Source: Solwaraspora sp. WMMD792 (GTDB lineage Bacteria > Actinomycetota > Actinomycetes > Mycobacteriales > Micromonosporaceae). Taken from it: a stretch of 64,000 bases of DNA. Shown in pieces: positions 32,997 through 41,879 of the stretch (the stretch's first letter is position 1; each line of letters starts with the position of its first letter). The stretch covers positions 6,324,001 through 6,388,000 of the forward strand of contig NZ_JARUBH010000009.1 in NCBI RefSeq assembly GCF_029626105.1. Reading direction: 5' to 3'. The position numbers and the translations under genes were made by a program. A model generated the notes under the pieces. The model saw only the letters and a program-made list of their open reading frames with translations. It had not been told where the DNA came from and made no database searches.

Positions 32997-33046
32997 GTCC
33001 TGGCCGGGCGCTGTCGGCGCCGGCGGCGCTGCCCGGTAGCTGCTGG

Positions 33047-33658
33047 TCAGCGTGGTGCACCGACGACGGCGCGGAGCGCGATGTCGACGGAGGCCTGCAG
33101 CTCCTCGCGGCTGGCGCCGGCCGCCGCCTGGACGGCGTGTCCCTCGCTGAGCGCCATCACGAACCGGGCCAGCGCCCGGGCGTCCACCCCGTCGGGCAGG
33201 TCGCCGTCCTCGGCCGCGCGGGACAGCCGTGCGGCCACGGCGGCTTCGGTGGCGGCCCGGCCGGCGGCCAGCATCTCGGAGATCCGGGCGTTCTCCGGCG
33301 AGCAGCTCAGGCCGCCCTGAACGGAGAAACAGCCGGCCGGGTGGCTGTCGGCGGTGAGGCCGTCGGCGCTGGCGCGCAGGAGAGCTTCTATCGCGGCGTA
33401 CGCGGTGGGCTGGTCGAGCGCGGTGCGCACGGTGGCCAGCTGAGCGTCCTGGTAGCGGGCGAGGGCGCGCTCGAATAGCTGCTCCTTGCTGCCGAACGCG
33501 GCGTACAGGCTCGGCCGGTTGATGCCCATCGCGGCGGTGAGGGTGCTCAGCGAGGCGCCTTCGTAGCCGTACCGCCAGAAGACCTCAGTGGCCCGGTCGA
33601 GGACCGCTTCCTCGTCGAAGGCCCGGGGTCGGCCGGCGGGGTGTGTCCCTGTGCCCAT
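33047..33658 (-). CDS. TetR-family regulator
   Basis: The product is 203 residues. The helix-turn-helix is at about 28-58 (LSTLTAAMGINRPSLYAAFGSKEQLFERAL, in parts LSTLTAAMGINRPS, LYAAFGSKEQLF). The effector domain includes CFSVQGGLSCSPENAR, found in AcrR-type members that control oxidoreductases. It is divergent from an SDR gene, and three copies of ACCGMTCGGTACAGA lie in the shared promoter region. Repression of itself and the SDR gene is the likely role. No SD is seen before ATG 33658. The ligand is unknown. Confidence 0.9.
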   Translation of the reverse strand: MGTGTHPAGRPRAFDEEAVLDRATEVFWRYGYEGASLSTLTAAMGINRPSLYAAFGSKEQLFERALARYQDAQLATVRTALDQPTAYAAIEALLRASADGLTADSHPAGCFSVQGGLSCSPENARISEMLAAGRAATEAAVAARLSRAAEDGDLPDGVDARALARFVMALSEGHAVQAAAGASREELQASVDIALRAVVGAPR

Positions 33659-33669
33659 GCGCCCACTTT

Positions 33670-33754
33670 ACCGCTCGGTACAGATCGTGACCGGGCTCAC
33701 CAACCGATCGGTACAGAATCTGTTACGGTTCCTCCCAACCGATCGGTACAGAAT
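33670..33754. promoter_or_regulatory. Three tandem operators for the TetR regulator
   Basis: Sites are at 33670-33685 (ACCGCTCGGTACAGAT), 33703-33719 and 33738-33754 (both ACCGATCGGTACAGAAT). Spacing is 33 and 35 bp, close to three helix turns. The core ACCGATCGGT is a perfect palindrome. Confidence 0.8.
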
Positions 33755-33793
33755 GAGGGGCGGACCGGTTCCGCCGCCGCTGGGAGGAGACAC

Positions 33794-34480
33794 ATGTCAG
33801 TCGCACTGGTCACCGGCGCCAACAAGGGCCTCGGGTTCGAGACCGCCCGGCAGCTTCTCGCGTTGGGCCACACCGTCTACCTGGGCGCCCGCGACGTCGA
33901 GCGGGGCGAGCGGGCCGCGGCGACGCTGGGCGCGCGGTTCGTGCAACTCGACGTCACCGACGACGCATCGGTACGCGACGCCCTGGCGGTGGTCGCCTCG
34001 GCCGAGGGCCGCCTCGACATCCTGGTGAACAACGCGGGCGTCCTCGGACTCGACGCCGCCGACGGGCCGGCGGCCCTGCGGGTGTTCGACACCAACGCGG
34101 TCGGCATCTACCGCGTCACCGAGGCGGCGTTGCCGCTGCTGCGCAAGTCCGAGAACGCCACGGTGGTCACGGTGTCGAGCAGCATGGGTTCCTTCTGGGC
34201 GGTGACCAACCCGCAGCGCCCGGAGTTCGGCCTATCGGCGACGCTGTACGCGGCGTCCAAGGCGGCGGCCACCATGCTCACCGTCCAGTACGCAAAGTCC
34301 GAGCCGGGCATCAGGTTCAACGCGGTCGAACCCGGTTTCACCGCCACCGACATGACGGCCGCCATGGCCGGCGGACGGCCGGCGGCGGACAGCGCCCGGA
34401 TCATCGTGCGCTGGGCCACCCTCGACGCCGACGGTCCAACCGGGACCTTCCACGACGAGTCCGGTCCGCTGAGCTGGTAA
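33794..34480 (+). CDS. Short-chain dehydrogenase/reductase
   Basis: The product is 228 residues, a classical SDR: NAD(P)-binding TGANKGLG (residues 7-14), NNAG near 82, catalytic Ser in SSSMGS near 127 and YAASK near 154. A basic Arg in LGARD suggests NADP preference. Substrate unknown. ATG 33794 is used because GGAGGAG lies 5 nt upstream, although the frame extends further 5'. Three regulator sites cover its promoter and control by the divergent TetR protein is inferred. Confidence 0.9.
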   Translation: MSVALVTGANKGLGFETARQLLALGHTVYLGARDVERGERAAATLGARFVQLDVTDDASVRDALAVVASAEGRLDILVNNAGVLGLDAADGPAALRVFDTNAVGIYRVTEAALPLLRKSENATVVTVSSSMGSFWAVTNPQRPEFGLSATLYAASKAAATMLTVQYAKSEPGIRFNAVEPGFTATDMTAAMAGGRPAADSARIIVRWATLDADGPTGTFHDESGPLSW

Positions 34481-34503
34481 CGGGCAGGAGAGGGGGAGGA
34501 ACA

Positions 34504-34644
34504 GTGACTGACCGGCCGAAGACGCAGCCGGTGGGAACGACGATCGGGACCACTCCCGACGTCCAAGGTTGCCAAGGCGTTCACCCATATCCAGGCTCCC
34601 CGGCTGCTCACCTCCGGCCGGCCATCAGAGCCGTGACGAGTTGA
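34504..34644 (+). CDS. Possible small ORF or gene remnant
   Basis: GTG 34504 has a strong GGGGGAGGA 3 nt upstream and opens a 46-residue frame (begins VTDRPKTQPVGT) without recognisable features. A different frame just downstream reads DELIVNLRKARRVIHG to a stop at about 34685. The two pieces could be remains of one gene broken by frameshifts. Weak evidence only; it lies between the SDR gene and the ABC operon. Confidence 0.25.
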   Translation: MTDRPKTQPVGTTIGTTPDVQGCQGVHPYPGSPAAHLRPAIRAVTS

Positions 34645-34701
34645 TCGTCAACCTGAGGAAGGCGCGGCGGGTGATCCACGGCTGACCCCCGTACCCCTGC
34701 T

Positions 34702-34729
34702 TTGACCTGCGGCGGAGCCGTGCTAGCTT
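34702..34729 (+). promoter_or_regulatory. Promoter TTGACC-16-TAGCTT, leaderless
   Basis: TTGACC (34702-34707) and TAGCTT (34724-34729) with 16-nt spacing end 6 nt before ATG 34736. The ABC importer mRNA is therefore probably leaderless. Confidence 0.7.
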
Positions 34730-34735
34730 GCCGAC

Positions 34736-35746
34736 ATGAAAACCGTTACCGTTTCCGTCGGGGTGGCGGTGGTGCTGGCGGTCGGCCTGGCCGGCTGCGC
34801 CACCGCCAGCCCCGACGCCGCCGCCGGCACCGCCACGACCCCGGCGGCCGACGTCGTCGAGATCACCAACTGCGGCACCACGCTGACCGTCGCCGCACCG
34901 CCGCGCCGGGCCCTCGCCATGGAGCAGAACGCCACCGAGATCCTGCTCAGCCTCGGCCTGGCCGACCGCATGATCGGCACCAGCTACCAGACCGACCCGG
35001 TGCTGCCCGAACTCGCCGACGACTACGCGGCCGTACCGGTGCTCGCCGACCTCTACCCCAACCGCGAAGCCGTCCTCGACGCCGCGCCCGACTTCGTCTA
35101 CTCCACCTTCACCTCCGCGTACAGCCCGGAGGCCGCCGGCCCGCGTGCCGACCTGGCCGCCCTCGACGTGCCCGCCTACCTGTCCCGCTTCGCCTGTGAG
35201 GACCCCACCACCGGCGAGACGACGGTCGACTTCGACGGCATCTTCGCCGAGATCACCGAGATCGCCACCATCTTCGGCGTCACCGAGCGGGGTGAGGCAC
35301 TCGTCGCCGACCAGCGTGGCCAGCTCGACGCCGCCACCGCGGCCGCCACCGCACCGGCCGACACCAGCCTGCTCTGGTACTACTCCGGCACCGCCACCCC
35401 GTACGTCGCCGGATCCGGCGGTCTGCCCGACGCGATCAGCACCCAGCTCGGCGTCACCAACGCCTACGGCGATGCCGAACAGACCTGGCCGGCCGGCAGC
35501 TGGGAGGAGATCGCCGCCCGCAACCCCGACGTCATCGTGCTGGCCGACCTGACCCGGGGCGGCGACGGCGACAGCGCCCAGGCGAAGATCGACTACCTGC
35601 GGAGCAACCCGACCACAGCCGAACTCGACGCCGTCAAGGCTGGCCGGTTCATCACCGTCTCCGGATCCTCGATGGACCCGTCCATACGCAGCGTCACCGC
35701 CGTCGAAGCGGTCGCCGCCGGCCTGGCCCAGCTCACCGACTCCTGA
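34736..35746 (+). CDS. ABC importer substrate-binding lipoprotein (siderophore/cobalamin/F420-0 class)
   Basis: The product is 336 residues. Lipobox LAGC places the lipidated Cys at 21. The mature part has the two-lobed type III binding-protein pattern: VEITNCGTTLTVAAPPRRAL, MEQNATEILLSLGLADRMIG, then a connecting helix and WEEIAARNPDVIVLADL. A late LDAVKAGRFITVSGS segment closes the fold. The N-lobe stretch YPNREAVLDAAPDFVYSTF resembles my recollection of the actinobacterial putative F420-0-binding subfamily rather than standard FepB/BtuF; a profile search is needed. Start follows a leaderless promoter. First gene of a four-gene operon with a methyltransferase, permease and ATPase. Confidence 0.85.
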   Translation: MKTVTVSVGVAVVLAVGLAGCATASPDAAAGTATTPAADVVEITNCGTTLTVAAPPRRALAMEQNATEILLSLGLADRMIGTSYQTDPVLPELADDYAAVPVLADLYPNREAVLDAAPDFVYSTFTSAYSPEAAGPRADLAALDVPAYLSRFACEDPTTGETTVDFDGIFAEITEIATIFGVTERGEALVADQRGQLDAATAAATAPADTSLLWYYSGTATPYVAGSGGLPDAISTQLGVTNAYGDAEQTWPAGSWEEIAARNPDVIVLADLTRGGDGDSAQAKIDYLRSNPTTAELDAVKAGRFITVSGSSMDPSIRSVTAVEAVAAGLAQLTDS

Positions 35747-35757
35747 GGAACAACCTG

Positions 35758-36540
35758 ATGACCGACCTGATGACCGACCAGTTCACCCCGGCCGACGCGC
35801 GTCGACTGCTCGACCTGTGGGACACCCAGCAGGCCGCGTACGTCGCCCACCGGGAGAACCGCTTCCAGGCGATGCGCGACGTGCTGCGCCTGCACCTCGG
35901 CGACCGGCCGGCCACCGTACTCGACCTGGCCTGCGGACCCGGCGCCCTCACCGACCGGGTGCTCACCGAACTGCCCGCCGCCCGCTGCGTCGCCGTCGAC
36001 TACGACCCGATGCTGCTGCGCATCGCAGCCGCCGCGCTCGCCGACCACGGCGACCGCGCCGACGTACGCGACCTCGACCTGGTCGCCGACGACTGGGCCG
36101 ACCGGCTCGGCGTCGACACCATCGACGCGGTGGTCAGCTCCACCGCCCTGCACTGGCTCTCCCCGGCGCAACTGCTCGCCGTCTACACCGCCGCCGCCCG
36201 GCTGCTACGCCCCGGCGGCATCCTGCTCAACGCCGATCACCTGCGGTTCGGCCCCGAGCAGCCGACCCTGGCGACGCTGGCCCAGCGGCACGACGAGCAG
36301 ACCCAGCAGGCCGGGTTCGCCGCCGGAGCGCTGCGCTACGACGCCTGGCACACCGAGGCGGCCCGCACCCCCGCCCTCGCCGCCCTGACCGCGGAGCGGC
36401 AGCGGCGCTTCGCCGACCGGCCGCAGCAGCCGGACTCGCCGCTGCAGTTCCACCTCGCCGCGCTGCGTACCGCCGGCTTCGCCGAAGCCGGCACCGTCTG
36501 GCAGTACCTCGACGACTACGTGGTCTTCGCCCGCCGATGA
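35758..36540 (+). CDS. Class I SAM-dependent methyltransferase
   Basis: The product is 260 residues. The SAM-binding motif VLDLACGPGALTDRVL (near residue 58), acidic VDYD at the end of strand 2 (near 82) and the DAVVSSTALHWLSPAQLLAV motif IV-V segment (near 124, in parts) are clear. The repeated N-terminal MTDLMTDQF suggests two possible start codons (ATG 35758 or 35770). It lies between the binding-protein and permease genes, overlapping the latter by 4 nt. A role in modifying the imported ligand, or simple hitch-hiking, cannot be decided. Cytoplasmic. Confidence 0.85.
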   Translation: MTDLMTDQFTPADARRLLDLWDTQQAAYVAHRENRFQAMRDVLRLHLGDRPATVLDLACGPGALTDRVLTELPAARCVAVDYDPMLLRIAAAALADHGDRADVRDLDLVADDWADRLGVDTIDAVVSSTALHWLSPAQLLAVYTAAARLLRPGGILLNADHLRFGPEQPTLATLAQRHDEQTQQAGFAAGALRYDAWHTEAARTPALAALTAERQRRFADRPQQPDSPLQFHLAALRTAGFAEAGTVWQYLDDYVVFARR

Positions 36541-37603
36541 CCATTGCGCCGTCGCGGACCCCGACGTCGCCGGTCCGGGTGCGGGCAGCACGGGGTGCCC
36601 GCACCCGGGGGCCGGTCCTCGCCCTGGCCCTGGCCGTCCTGACCCTGAGCGTCGCCGCCGCGACCACCATCGGCACCGCCGACCTGACCGTCGCCGACGT
36701 GTTCCGCACCCACGCCGTCCACCTCGGACTGCCGGTGACCGGGCTGCCGCCGCTGGCCGACAGCATCGTGTGGAACCTGCGTACCCCCCGGGTCCTGCTC
36801 GCCGGCCTGGTCGGCGGCGGCCTCGCGGTCTGCGGCGCGGTCCTGCAGGCGTTGACCCGCAACCCGCTGGCCGACCCGTACCTGCTGGGCATCTCCGCCG
36901 GGGCGTCGACCGGCGCGGTGTCGGTGCTGGTCTTCGGCCTCGGCGTCGGCACCGCCGCGCTCACCGGCGGCGCGTTCGTCGGCGCCGTCGCCGCGTTCGC
37001 CGCCGCCCTGGCGATGGCCGGCCGACGCTGGACCGAACCGTCCCGGATCCTGCTCGCCGGGGTCGCCGTCGGCCAACTCTTCGCCGCCGTCACCAGCCTG
37101 ATCGTGGTCTCGGCCGCCTCACCGCAGCAGACCCGGGGCGTCACCTTCTGGCTGCTCGGTTCGCTGACCATGGCCAGCTGGCCGTCGGTGGCGCTGGCCG
37201 CCGCGGTCACCACCGTGGCGGTGGGAATCTGCTGGACGGCCACCCCGGCGCTGGACGCGTTCACCTACGGCACCGACGTCGCCCAGTCCCTCGGTTTCGC
37301 CCCGGCGAAGGTCCGGGCGGCGCTGTTCACCACCACGGCGTTGCTGGCGGCGGTCCTCGTCGCGGCCAGCGGCGCGATCGGCTTCGTCGGGTTGACCGTG
37401 CCGCACGCCGCCCGGTTCCTGGTCGGCTCCCGGCACCGGATCCTGCTGCCCACCTGCGCGATCATCGGCGCCACCTTCCTGATCTGGGCCGACACCGCCG
37501 CCCGGACCGTGTTCGCGCCGCAGGAGGTGCCGGTCGGGGTGGTCACCGCCCTGCTCGGGGTGCCGGCGTTCGCGCTGCTCATCCGCCGTCGGCAGGCGCC
37601 GAC

Positions 37604-37607
<4 letters not shown>
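36537..37607 (+). CDS. FecCD-type ABC importer permease
   Basis: The product is 356 residues with about nine to ten membrane helices, as in BtuC/FhuB. Family motifs: RTPRVLLAGLVGGGLAVCGAVLQALTRNPLADPYLLGISAGAS (in parts: RTPRVLLAGLVGGG, LQALTRNPLADPYLLG, ISAGAS) near residues 80-125. The ATPase-coupling loop is GAIGFVGLTVPHAARFLVG near residue 283. Coupled to the methyltransferase (ATGA) and ATPase (ATGA) genes. It forms the channel for the ligand delivered by the lipoprotein at 34736. Confidence 0.93.
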
Positions 37608-38374
<767 letters not shown>

Positions 38375-38480
38375 CGCGTCCACCGGCCGGTCGGGGGCGG
38401 TCCCGCTACGATGCCGCCACACTGGCCCACGTCTGCGGGGCGTCGTGGCCGGTGCCCCCGTCGATCCGAAGGAGTCACCT

Positions 38481-38975
38481 GTGCCCACCCGTCCGCTGAT
38501 CGTCCGCACCGACGACCTGGAGTTCGAGCCGTGCGTGGTGCGCACCGACTACTCCGACGAGGTGGCCTGGCAGCAGGTCCTGCGCCGGTGCAACGACAAC
38601 CCGGACTACTCCACCGGTATGAGCCCGGCGGCCATCGTCGACGACCCTGCCTTCGACGGCGCCACGATCGAGGAGATCCGGGCGGCGGTCGCGGCGGACG
38701 AGAGCCTGCCGGTCTTCTTCGTCGCCGACGCCGTGACCATGCGTGGTGAGCAGCCGCTACTCGCCGTCAAGGTCGACGAGGACGATGACGAGGGCGACGA
38801 CGGCTTTGACGAGGACGACGACGATCTCGTGGAGCCTGCTCGGAACCAGCCGTTCCGCCTGCTCCCGGAGATGGTGCTGAGCGTGCACGGCAACCTGGCA
38901 CTGGCCAACATGGATTTCGATGAGTTCGGCCCAGGATCCGCCGACCCATCCACCTACGTCCACCGAGGATTCTGA
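38481..38975 (+). CDS. DUF6924-like protein with acidic insert
   Basis: The product is 164 residues, cytoplasmic. IVRTDDLEFEPCVVRTDYSDEVAWQQ opens the domain (in parts: LIVRTDDL, VVRTDYSDEVAWQQ), followed by VDDPAFDGATIEEI, VFFVADAVTMR and the closing block SVHGNLALANMDFDEFG. This pattern fits the actinobacterial DUF6924 family, function unknown. Between strands lies an insertion of almost only Asp/Glu (DEDDDEGDD.. about 17 acidic residues, 95-115). GTG 38481 has AAGGAG 8 nt upstream. It stands alone between the ABC operon and a convergent MarR gene. Confidence 0.75.
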   Translation: MPTRPLIVRTDDLEFEPCVVRTDYSDEVAWQQVLRRCNDNPDYSTGMSPAAIVDDPAFDGATIEEIRAAVAADESLPVFFVADAVTMRGEQPLLAVKVDEDDDEGDDGFDEDDDDLVEPARNQPFRLLPEMVLSVHGNLALANMDFDEFGPGSADPSTYVHRGF

Positions 38976-39067
38976 TGACCGCTCTGCGTTGAGGCATCCG
39001 TTGGCGGTGATGGATCAACCCCGTAGCGTGGCCCGCGTACCGGCACAGGGCGCGCAGGCCGCCGCGC

Positions 39068-39553
39068 TCAGCGCAGGCAGGAGTCGTCGGGGTCGATGGT
39101 GGTGGTGATGCGTCGGCCGATGTCGCGTAGCTGCCGGCACTGGGCCTTCGTCATCGGGTCGAAGACGAGTCGGCGCACCTCGGCGACGTGCCCGGGTGCC
39201 GTGGCGACCAGCTTGTCCCAGCCGTCGTCGGTCAGCGTCGCGAGCGTGTAGCGGCCGTCGGTCGGGTCCGGCGTACGGCAGACCCAGCCGCGCTTCTCCA
39301 GCCGGGTGACGACCTGCGACAGCCGCGACAACGACCCGTCGGCGATCATGGCGAGCCGGCTCATCCGCATGGTGCGCTCGGGCGTCTCGGACAGCGCGGC
39401 CATCACCTGGTACTCGAAGTGGCTGATCCCGGCGTCGCGCTGCAACTGCCGGTCGAGGGCGCCCGGCAGCCTGGCCAGTACGCCGACGAGGGCGAACCAG
39501 GTCTCCAGTTCCTCCTTGTCGAGCCAGTGCGGCTGCTCGGTCGGGGTGGTCAT
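39068..39553 (-). CDS. MarR-family regulator
   Basis: The product is 161 residues. A winged helix (MSRLAMIADGSLSRLSQVVTRLEKRGWVCR, in parts MIADGSLSRLSQVVTRLEK, GWVCR) and wing (DPTDGRYTLATLTD) are visible; GISHFEYQVMAAL precedes it. ATG 39553 lies 7 nt after TAGACT, a leaderless start that excludes upstream in-frame codons. It is divergent from the DoxX gene, and a 16-bp-arm inverted repeat lies between the two start regions. It probably represses both directions. A closing DDSCLR holds one Cys near the C-terminus, but redox sensing is only speculation. Confidence 0.92.
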   Translation of the reverse strand: MTTPTEQPHWLDKEELETWFALVGVLARLPGALDRQLQRDAGISHFEYQVMAALSETPERTMRMSRLAMIADGSLSRLSQVVTRLEKRGWVCRTPDPTDGRYTLATLTDDGWDKLVATAPGHVAEVRRLVFDPMTKAQCRQLRDIGRRITTTIDPDDSCLR

Positions 39554-39560
39554 GTCGTCG

Positions 39561-39566
39561 AGTCTA
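39561..39566 (-). promoter_or_regulatory. -10 box of a leaderless promoter (TAGACT, minus strand)
   Basis: TAGACT on the minus strand is 7 nt before ATG 39553 of the MarR gene. It borders the inverted-repeat operator. Confidence 0.6.
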
Positions 39567-39568
39567 GC

Positions 39569-39614
39569 TTCAAGCGTCAAGTGATCACGAGAGCTGTGTC
39601 ACTTGACGCTTGAA
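39569..39614. promoter_or_regulatory. MarR operator: 16-bp perfect inverted repeat
   Basis: TTCAAGCGTCAAGTGA (39569-39584) and TCACTTGACGCTTGAA (39599-39614) are exact reverse complements separated by 14 bp. Each arm also contains an internal TTCAAG/CTTGA half-site pair. Confidence 0.85.
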
Positions 39615-39650
39615 GTCATCGCGGACTAGCCTCGCTTCAAGCTTAAAGCG
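39603..39650 (+). promoter_or_regulatory. DoxX promoter with second operator
   Basis: TTGACG (39603-39608), an 18-nt spacer and TAGCCT (39627-39632) form the promoter. CGCTTCAAGCTTAAAGCG (39633-39650) is a near-perfect palindrome of the same TTCAAG type just downstream of the -10, so the promoter is bracketed by two sites. Confidence 0.7.
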
Positions 39651-39670
39651 ATCCGACATCGGAGACAGAC

Positions 39671-40045
39671 ATGAACATCGTTCTTTGGGTACTCGCCGGC
39701 CTGCTCGCCGCAGCGTTCCTCGGCGCGGGGCTGATGAAGGTCAGCCAGCCGAGGGAGAAGCTCGTCGAGAGGGGCATGGGCTTCGCCGCGGACTTCCCGA
39801 TGGGTCTGGTGCGGACCATCGGCGCGCTGGAGATCCTCGCCGCGATCGGCCTGATCCTGCCGGCGGTCACCGGGATCGCCCCGGTGTTCGTGCCGCTGGC
39901 CGCCCTCGGCCTGGTCGCGATGATGATCGGTGCCGCGATCGTGCACTTCCAGCGCAAGGAGTACCCGGCGATTCTGCCCAACCTGGTCCTCCTGGCGATG
40001 GCCGCCGTCGTCGCCTGGGGCCGATTCGGCCCGTACGCCTTCTGA
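39671..40045 (+). CDS. DoxX-family membrane protein
   Basis: The product is 124 residues with four membrane helices (about 3-22, 47-65, 72-90, 100-117). LGAGLMKVSQPREKLVERG and the short loops match small DoxX proteins, often linked to redox stress and associated oxidoreductases. ATG 39671 has GGAGA 6 nt upstream. It is followed 55 nt later by an Old Yellow Enzyme gene, probably in the same transcript. The divergent MarR regulator and its operators control the promoter by inference. Confidence 0.88.
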   Translation: MNIVLWVLAGLLAAAFLGAGLMKVSQPREKLVERGMGFAADFPMGLVRTIGALEILAAIGLILPAVTGIAPVFVPLAALGLVAMMIGAAIVHFQRKEYPAILPNLVLLAMAAVVAWGRFGPYAF

Positions 40046-40100
40046 TCCGACCCTGCTCGATCCGACCCCGCCGGGGTCACAACCGGAAGAGACCTGACCA

Positions 40101-41198
40101 ATGCCTGAGCTGTTCGAGCCGGTGACCATCGGCAAGTGGAACCTGCCCAACCGGGTCTTCATGGCACCCATGACCCGCAACCGGGCGCAGCCCGACGGGG
40201 TACCCAACGAGCACGCCGCCACCTACTACCAGCAGCGGGCCACCGCCGGCCTGATCATCACCGAGGGGGTGCAGCCGAGCGCCGTCGGGCAGGGCTACCC
40301 GAACACCCCCGGCCTGCACACACCCGCGCAGGTCGACGGCTGGCGGCGGATCGCCGACGCGGTGCACGCCGCCGACGGGCGGATCGTCGCCCAGTTGATG
40401 CACGCCGGCCGGATCGCCCACCCGGACAACAAGCATGGGCAGGAGACGGTAGCGCCGAGTGCCGTCGTCGCCGACGGCACCATGATCACGGCCACCGGCA
40501 GGCAGCCGTACCCGACACCGCGCGCCCTGACCACCGACGAGCTGCCGCAGGTGGTCGACGAGTTCCGGCAGGCGGCGCGGTCGGCCGTCGACGCCGGCCT
40601 CGACGGGGTCGAGCTGCACGGCGCCAATGGCTACCTGCTGCACCAGTTTCTCGCCCCGGTGACCAACCAGCGCACCGACGGGTACGGCGGTTCGCCGGCC
40701 GCCCGCGCCCGGTTCGTCGCCGAGACGGTCGCCGCCGTCGCACAGGAGATCGGCCCGGAACGGGTCGGCCTGCGGCTCTCCCCGGCCAACGGCGCCAACG
40801 GCCTGATCGAGGACGACCCGGCCGAGACCGCCGCTACCTACCGGGCGCTGGTCGACGCGATCGCCCCGCTCGGCCTGGCCTTCCTGCACCTGTCGATCGA
40901 CCCGGCCGATCCGCTGCTCGCGGACCTGTCGGCCCGGTTCGGCGGCCCGGTCGTCGTCAACACCGGGTTCGCGACGGTCACCGACCAGGAAACCGCGCAG
41001 ACCCTGGTACGCAGCGGGAAGGCGGCGGCGGTCGCGGTCGGCCGGCCGTTCATCGCCAACCCCGACCTGGTACGCCGCTGGCGTGAGCAGGCTCCGCTCA
41101 ACGAGGTCGACCAGGCGACGGTGTACGGCGGTGACGCCCACGGCTACACCGACTACCCGTTCCTGGACGGCGCCAGCACGCCGGCCGACGCCGGATAG
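40101..41198 (+). CDS. Old Yellow Enzyme-type alkene reductase (NemA-like)
   Basis: The product is 365 residues, an FMN-dependent TIM barrel that reduces activated alkenes or nitro esters with NADPH. Motifs: APMTRNRA near residue 22, ITEGVQPSAVGQGYPNTPGL near 53, QLMHAGRIAH near 100, the substrate-binding HGANGYLLHQFLAP near 174 (His and Asn for the enoate oxygen), NQRTDGYGGS near 191, and the late VGRPFIANPDLVRR. It follows DoxX in the MarR-controlled unit, consistent with electrophile or quinone defence. An AGAGACCTGACCA leader gives a weak SD. Confidence 0.94.
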   Translation: MPELFEPVTIGKWNLPNRVFMAPMTRNRAQPDGVPNEHAATYYQQRATAGLIITEGVQPSAVGQGYPNTPGLHTPAQVDGWRRIADAVHAADGRIVAQLMHAGRIAHPDNKHGQETVAPSAVVADGTMITATGRQPYPTPRALTTDELPQVVDEFRQAARSAVDAGLDGVELHGANGYLLHQFLAPVTNQRTDGYGGSPAARARFVAETVAAVAQEIGPERVGLRLSPANGANGLIEDDPAETAATYRALVDAIAPLGLAFLHLSIDPADPLLADLSARFGGPVVVNTGFATVTDQETAQTLVRSGKAAAVAVGRPFIANPDLVRRWREQAPLNEVDQATVYGGDAHGYTDYPFLDGASTPADAG

Positions 41199-41336
41199 GC
41201 CCCGACGGCAGCACTGCGGCCCTGCGGGGCTCCGGTCTCGCGGCACTGCGGGTTCAACGGACACGATGCCCGGAAATCCGGACAGGTCGCGACCGGGGCC
41301 TCGTCACCGGCCGCCGGCCCCGGCACCGTGATCGGT

Positions 41337-41879
41337 ATGACCTCGAATCTGCTGCACCGCTGGCCGAGCGCGCTCGGCCTGGGGTGTGCCGTGCTGGTGC
41401 TGGTGGCCGGGGCCGGGCGTGAAGTCCTGGCGGTCGTGCTCGGTGTCGCCGTGCTCTGCTACCTCACCGCCGCCGCGACCCGGCGGCGCTGGATGGCCTG
41501 GGTAGGCCTCGGCGCCGGCTCGGGGGTGGTCGCGGCGAGTGAGCTGACCGGCCTGCCGTGGTGGGCCGGCCTCGGCTTAGTCGCGGTGGTGCTGGTGGCC
41601 GGTGGCCTGGTCGGCGGTGTGCCGAGGGCGCCGCTCACCGCGCAGACGGTCGCGCTGCTCGGCTACGGAGGGCTCGCGGTCACTGCGGTGCTGGTCGTGC
41701 CGGCTGTCGGGATGGTGCTGGCCGGGCTGGCGTTGGCCGCGCACGGCGTCTGGGACGTCATCCACCACCGGCGTGACGAGGTGGTGCCCCGGTCGCTGGC
41801 CGAGTTCTGCGTCCTGCTGGACGTCCCGTTAGGACTCGGCTTCCTGGCCCTCGCCGTCACCGGCACCGTTTCCGGCTGA
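41337..41879 (+). CDS. Integral membrane protein of unknown function
   Basis: The product is 180 residues with about six hydrophobic helices connected by short loops (RRRW near 44, PRAPLTAQT near 92, HHRRDEVVPRS near 140). A GVWDVIHHRRD segment carries two His in a row at a membrane edge. No transporter family was recognised. ATG 41337 is preferred over GTG 41328, though neither has a strong SD. Its last 51 nt overlap the 3' end of the convergent GlxA-type gene. Confidence 0.7.
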   Translation: MTSNLLHRWPSALGLGCAVLVLVAGAGREVLAVVLGVAVLCYLTAAATRRRWMAWVGLGAGSGVVAASELTGLPWWAGLGLVAVVLVAGGLVGGVPRAPLTAQTVALLGYGGLAVTAVLVVPAVGMVLAGLALAAHGVWDVIHHRRDEVVPRSLAEFCVLLDVPLGLGFLALAVTGTVSG

